A DNA stretch of 23,439 nt from JBAZOJ01 sp041648755 (GTDB lineage: Bacteria; Planctomycetota; B143-G9): positions 1 to 23,439 of the forward strand of contig JBAZOJ010000026.1 in NCBI GenBank assembly GCA_041648755.1, given 5' to 3'. Shown here in pieces: positions 22,258 to 23,439 of the stretch. Under the pieces are notes generated by a model, which did not search any database, had not been told where the DNA came from, and was given only the letters and a program-made list of their open reading frames with translations. The position numbers and the translations under genes were made by a program. The number at the start of each line of letters is the position of its first letter. Within the stretch, counting starts at the first letter, position 1.

Positions 22258-22285
22258 ATGGTAGCGGGGGCAAGCCCGGTGTCAA
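22258..22285 (-). promoter_or_regulatory. Promoter of lipoprotein 3, copy of the lipoprotein 1 promoter
   Basis: On the minus strand TTGACA (22280-22285) and TACCAT (22258-22263) with a 16-bp spacer. The 19-mer at 22268-22286 matches that at 21093-21111 with one difference. Confidence 0.62.
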
Positions 22286-22325
22286 GGTCTTGGGTTGCGA
22301 TCGGGACAGTCTGAACTCAAAAAAC

Positions 22326-22355
22326 TTGAACTTACCGACCGGTAGGTACACTAAT
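22326..22355 (+). promoter_or_regulatory. Predicted TetR-controlled promoter
   Basis: A -35-like TTGAAC (22326-22331) and ACTAAT (22350-22355), 18 bp apart, enclose the palindrome at 22333-22348. Binding there would block RNA polymerase, giving autorepression of the tetR-tolC operon. Confidence 0.5.
22333..22348. promoter_or_regulatory. TetR-type palindromic operator
   Basis: TACCGACCGGTAGGTA is a near-perfect palindrome (one mismatched pair) centred on ACCGGT, the usual form of operators bound by TetR/AcrR dimers. It lies 42 bp before the regulator start. Confidence 0.7.
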
Positions 22356-22390
22356 GGACCTGCGGAGCATTTCCGCACGGGAAAGGTACT

Positions 22391-22798
22391 GTGGACAGCA
22401 GAAGACTCAAGGCAGCCAATCTGCACGACGAAATCCTCGAGCGCGCGGCCGATCTCTTCGGTCGCAGGGGCTACGATTCCGTCTCGATGCGCGAGATCTC
22501 CGAGGCCTGCGGAGTCTTGAAGCCTGCCCTGTACTACCATTTCGCCAGCAAGGAAGCCATGGGTAAAGCCCTGGTTGACGAGGTCTATGACGCCCTCAAT
22601 TCCGGGATGGACGACCTCGCAAAGAATCCCCCAGCAGAGACAATTGAGGCGATGATTCTGATCGTTGACAGTTTCCGTCGACTGGCTGAAAGGCGACCTC
22701 TCCTCCTTCATTTTGTCATGCGGAGTTTCATGGGGGGAAACGAGGATATTCTCGTCAACTACATCGATCAGCAGAACAAAAACAAGACCTTGTTCTGA
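22391..22798 (+). CDS. TetR/AcrR family transcriptional regulator (short)
   Basis: A 135-residue regulator. The N-terminal helix-turn-helix is typical: ILERAADLFGRRGYDSVSM (residues 15-33), then REISEACGVLKPALYYHFASKEAM (34-57). The effector-binding part is short: TetR proteins usually have about 190-210 residues, so roughly the last 60 residues, including most of the dimer interface, are missing. The next gene starts 24 nt after the stop, leaving no room for a lost end. The GTG start has GAAAGG upstream. Position and operator suggest it represses itself and the following TolC-family gene. A functional dimer may still form through the shorter helices. Confidence 0.85.
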   Translation: MDSRRLKAANLHDEILERAADLFGRRGYDSVSMREISEACGVLKPALYYHFASKEAMGKALVDEVYDALNSGMDDLAKNPPAETIEAMILIVDSFRRLAERRPLLLHFVMRSFMGGNEDILVNYIDQQNKNKTLF

Positions 22799-22822
22799 CG
22801 AGGAAAACTCCAAGGAGTCCTG

Positions 22823-23439
22823 ATGAACAGAAAATGCCGATTTGTCGCTGCCATCCTCCTCGCCGCACTTGCACCGACGCTGCTACTGGCCGAGGATGCC
22901 ACGCCGTCCGCAAATCCTGCCCCGGATCCCCTTGGCAAGTACGATATTACAATTGACCTCGGCCCGACCGGCGAAGCCGTGCGCCTGTCTCTCGCCGAGG
23001 CCGTGCAATTGGCCATCAAGAACAACCTTGGTGTGGAGGTGTCTCGTTACTCTCTCAGGTCAGCAAGAGAAAGTGAGCTTGTTCAGGACGCGGCCTTCGA
23101 TTCCGTTTTCTTCGGCAACATACCGCTCAGGAGAGAGAAGATTGTCTCGACGTCCACTGGAACGCCCTTCAACCTTTTCACCTCAGAAGTCGGCTACACT
23201 CTCGGAATCCGCAAGCGCCTTCACACTGGAGCGATGTACTCGGTCTCCGTTACAGATGACTTTTCCGAGTACAACATTTCCGCCCCAGGATCACGCGCCG
23301 GCCTTGTCGTATCAGTCTCGCAACCCCTTCTACGTAACTTCGGACGGTCGGTCAATACTGCGCAGCTTGAGATCGCCGCTAACAGCCGCGAGATTGCGCG
23401 CAAGGCACTTGAGGACACGATTAACTCCCTCGTGTTCGA
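22823..23439 (+). CDS. TolC-family outer-membrane efflux protein (3' end outside window)
   Basis: The reading frame is open from ATG 22823 to the window edge (205 complete codons). A signal peptide MNRKCRFVAAILLAALAPTL ending LLLA precedes the mature protein. The TolC/OEP N-terminal motif LSLAEAVQLAIKNNLGVEVSRY is at about residues 55-76, followed by helical heptad-like segments and beta-strand-like stretches (SEVGYTLGIRKRLHTGAMYSVSV), as in channel-tunnel proteins. TolC trimers form the outer-membrane exit of tripartite pumps; the partner membrane-fusion and pump genes are probably just beyond the window. AAGGAG lies 5 nt before the ATG. Confidence 0.82.
   Translation, partial: MNRKCRFVAAILLAALAPTLLLAEDATPSANPAPDPLGKYDITIDLGPTGEAVRLSLAEAVQLAIKNNLGVEVSRYSLRSARESELVQDAAFDSVFFGNIPLRREKIVSTSTGTPFNLFTSEVGYTLGIRKRLHTGAMYSVSVTDDFSEYNISAPGSRAGLVVSVSQPLLRNFGRSVNTAQLEIAANSREIARKALEDTINSLVF

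Overview
The window is a GC-rich bacterial chromosome segment, clearly Gram-negative: it has a secretin, a TolC-type outer-membrane protein and lipoproteins. It carries no rRNA, tRNA or other lineage marker. The intergenic S23/IVP-type four-helix-bundle gene, the divergent pilus/type II secretion genes and several genes of unrecognised family suggest a deep-branching PVC- or FCB-like or candidate-phylum lineage. That is inference only, and I cannot name the organism.

Layout. (1) 1-3346, plus strand: three tandem, translationally coupled paralogs of an unrecognised two-TM protein family (the first cut by the window edge), followed by a DUF805 membrane protein with a long extra C-terminal region. 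(2) 3437-6058: a Fic-domain AMP-transferase with its own promoter; a convergent secreted alpha/beta hydrolase; and a four-helix-bundle (S23/IVP) gene inside inverted repeats. ATTCATC-type tandem arrays occur at three places here. (3) 6055-16894, minus strand: an ABC exporter behind a pilus/type II secretion inner-membrane and secretin cluster. In transcription order it runs pseudopilin, GspL-like, GspM-like, signal-peptidase-like protein, secretin, PilM-PilN fusion, PilO-like, PilP/GspC-like, ABC exporter. No assembly ATPase, GspF/PilC or prepilin peptidase is present. (4) 16942-20487, minus strand: HtpX, LemA, an unannotated 23-residue membrane peptide, a lipoate-protein ligase-like enzyme and a membrane-anchored Kelch protein, with a good sigma70-type promoter in front of the Kelch gene. 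(5) 20561-22235, minus strand: three tandem related lipoproteins, two of them with near-identical promoters. (6) 22333-23439, plus strand: a palindromic operator, a short TetR regulator and the start of a TolC-family gene, probably an autoregulated efflux operon.

How the genes fit together. The cluster at 7946-16894 encodes two parallel actin-like/TM/periplasmic platforms, GspL+GspM and PilMN+PilO, that share one secretin and a PilP/GspC-like connector. The signal-peptidase-I homologue inside the cluster has lost both catalytic positions (Ser to Cys, Lys to Gly), so it is more likely a structural or chaperone-like factor than a protease. HtpX and LemA just upstream would provide membrane protein quality control. 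The most interesting signals are the pseudo-signal peptidase, the hybrid T2SS/T4P platform, the IVS-like four-helix-bundle element, the tandem two-TM family, and the regulatory sequence between the pseudopilin and gspL.
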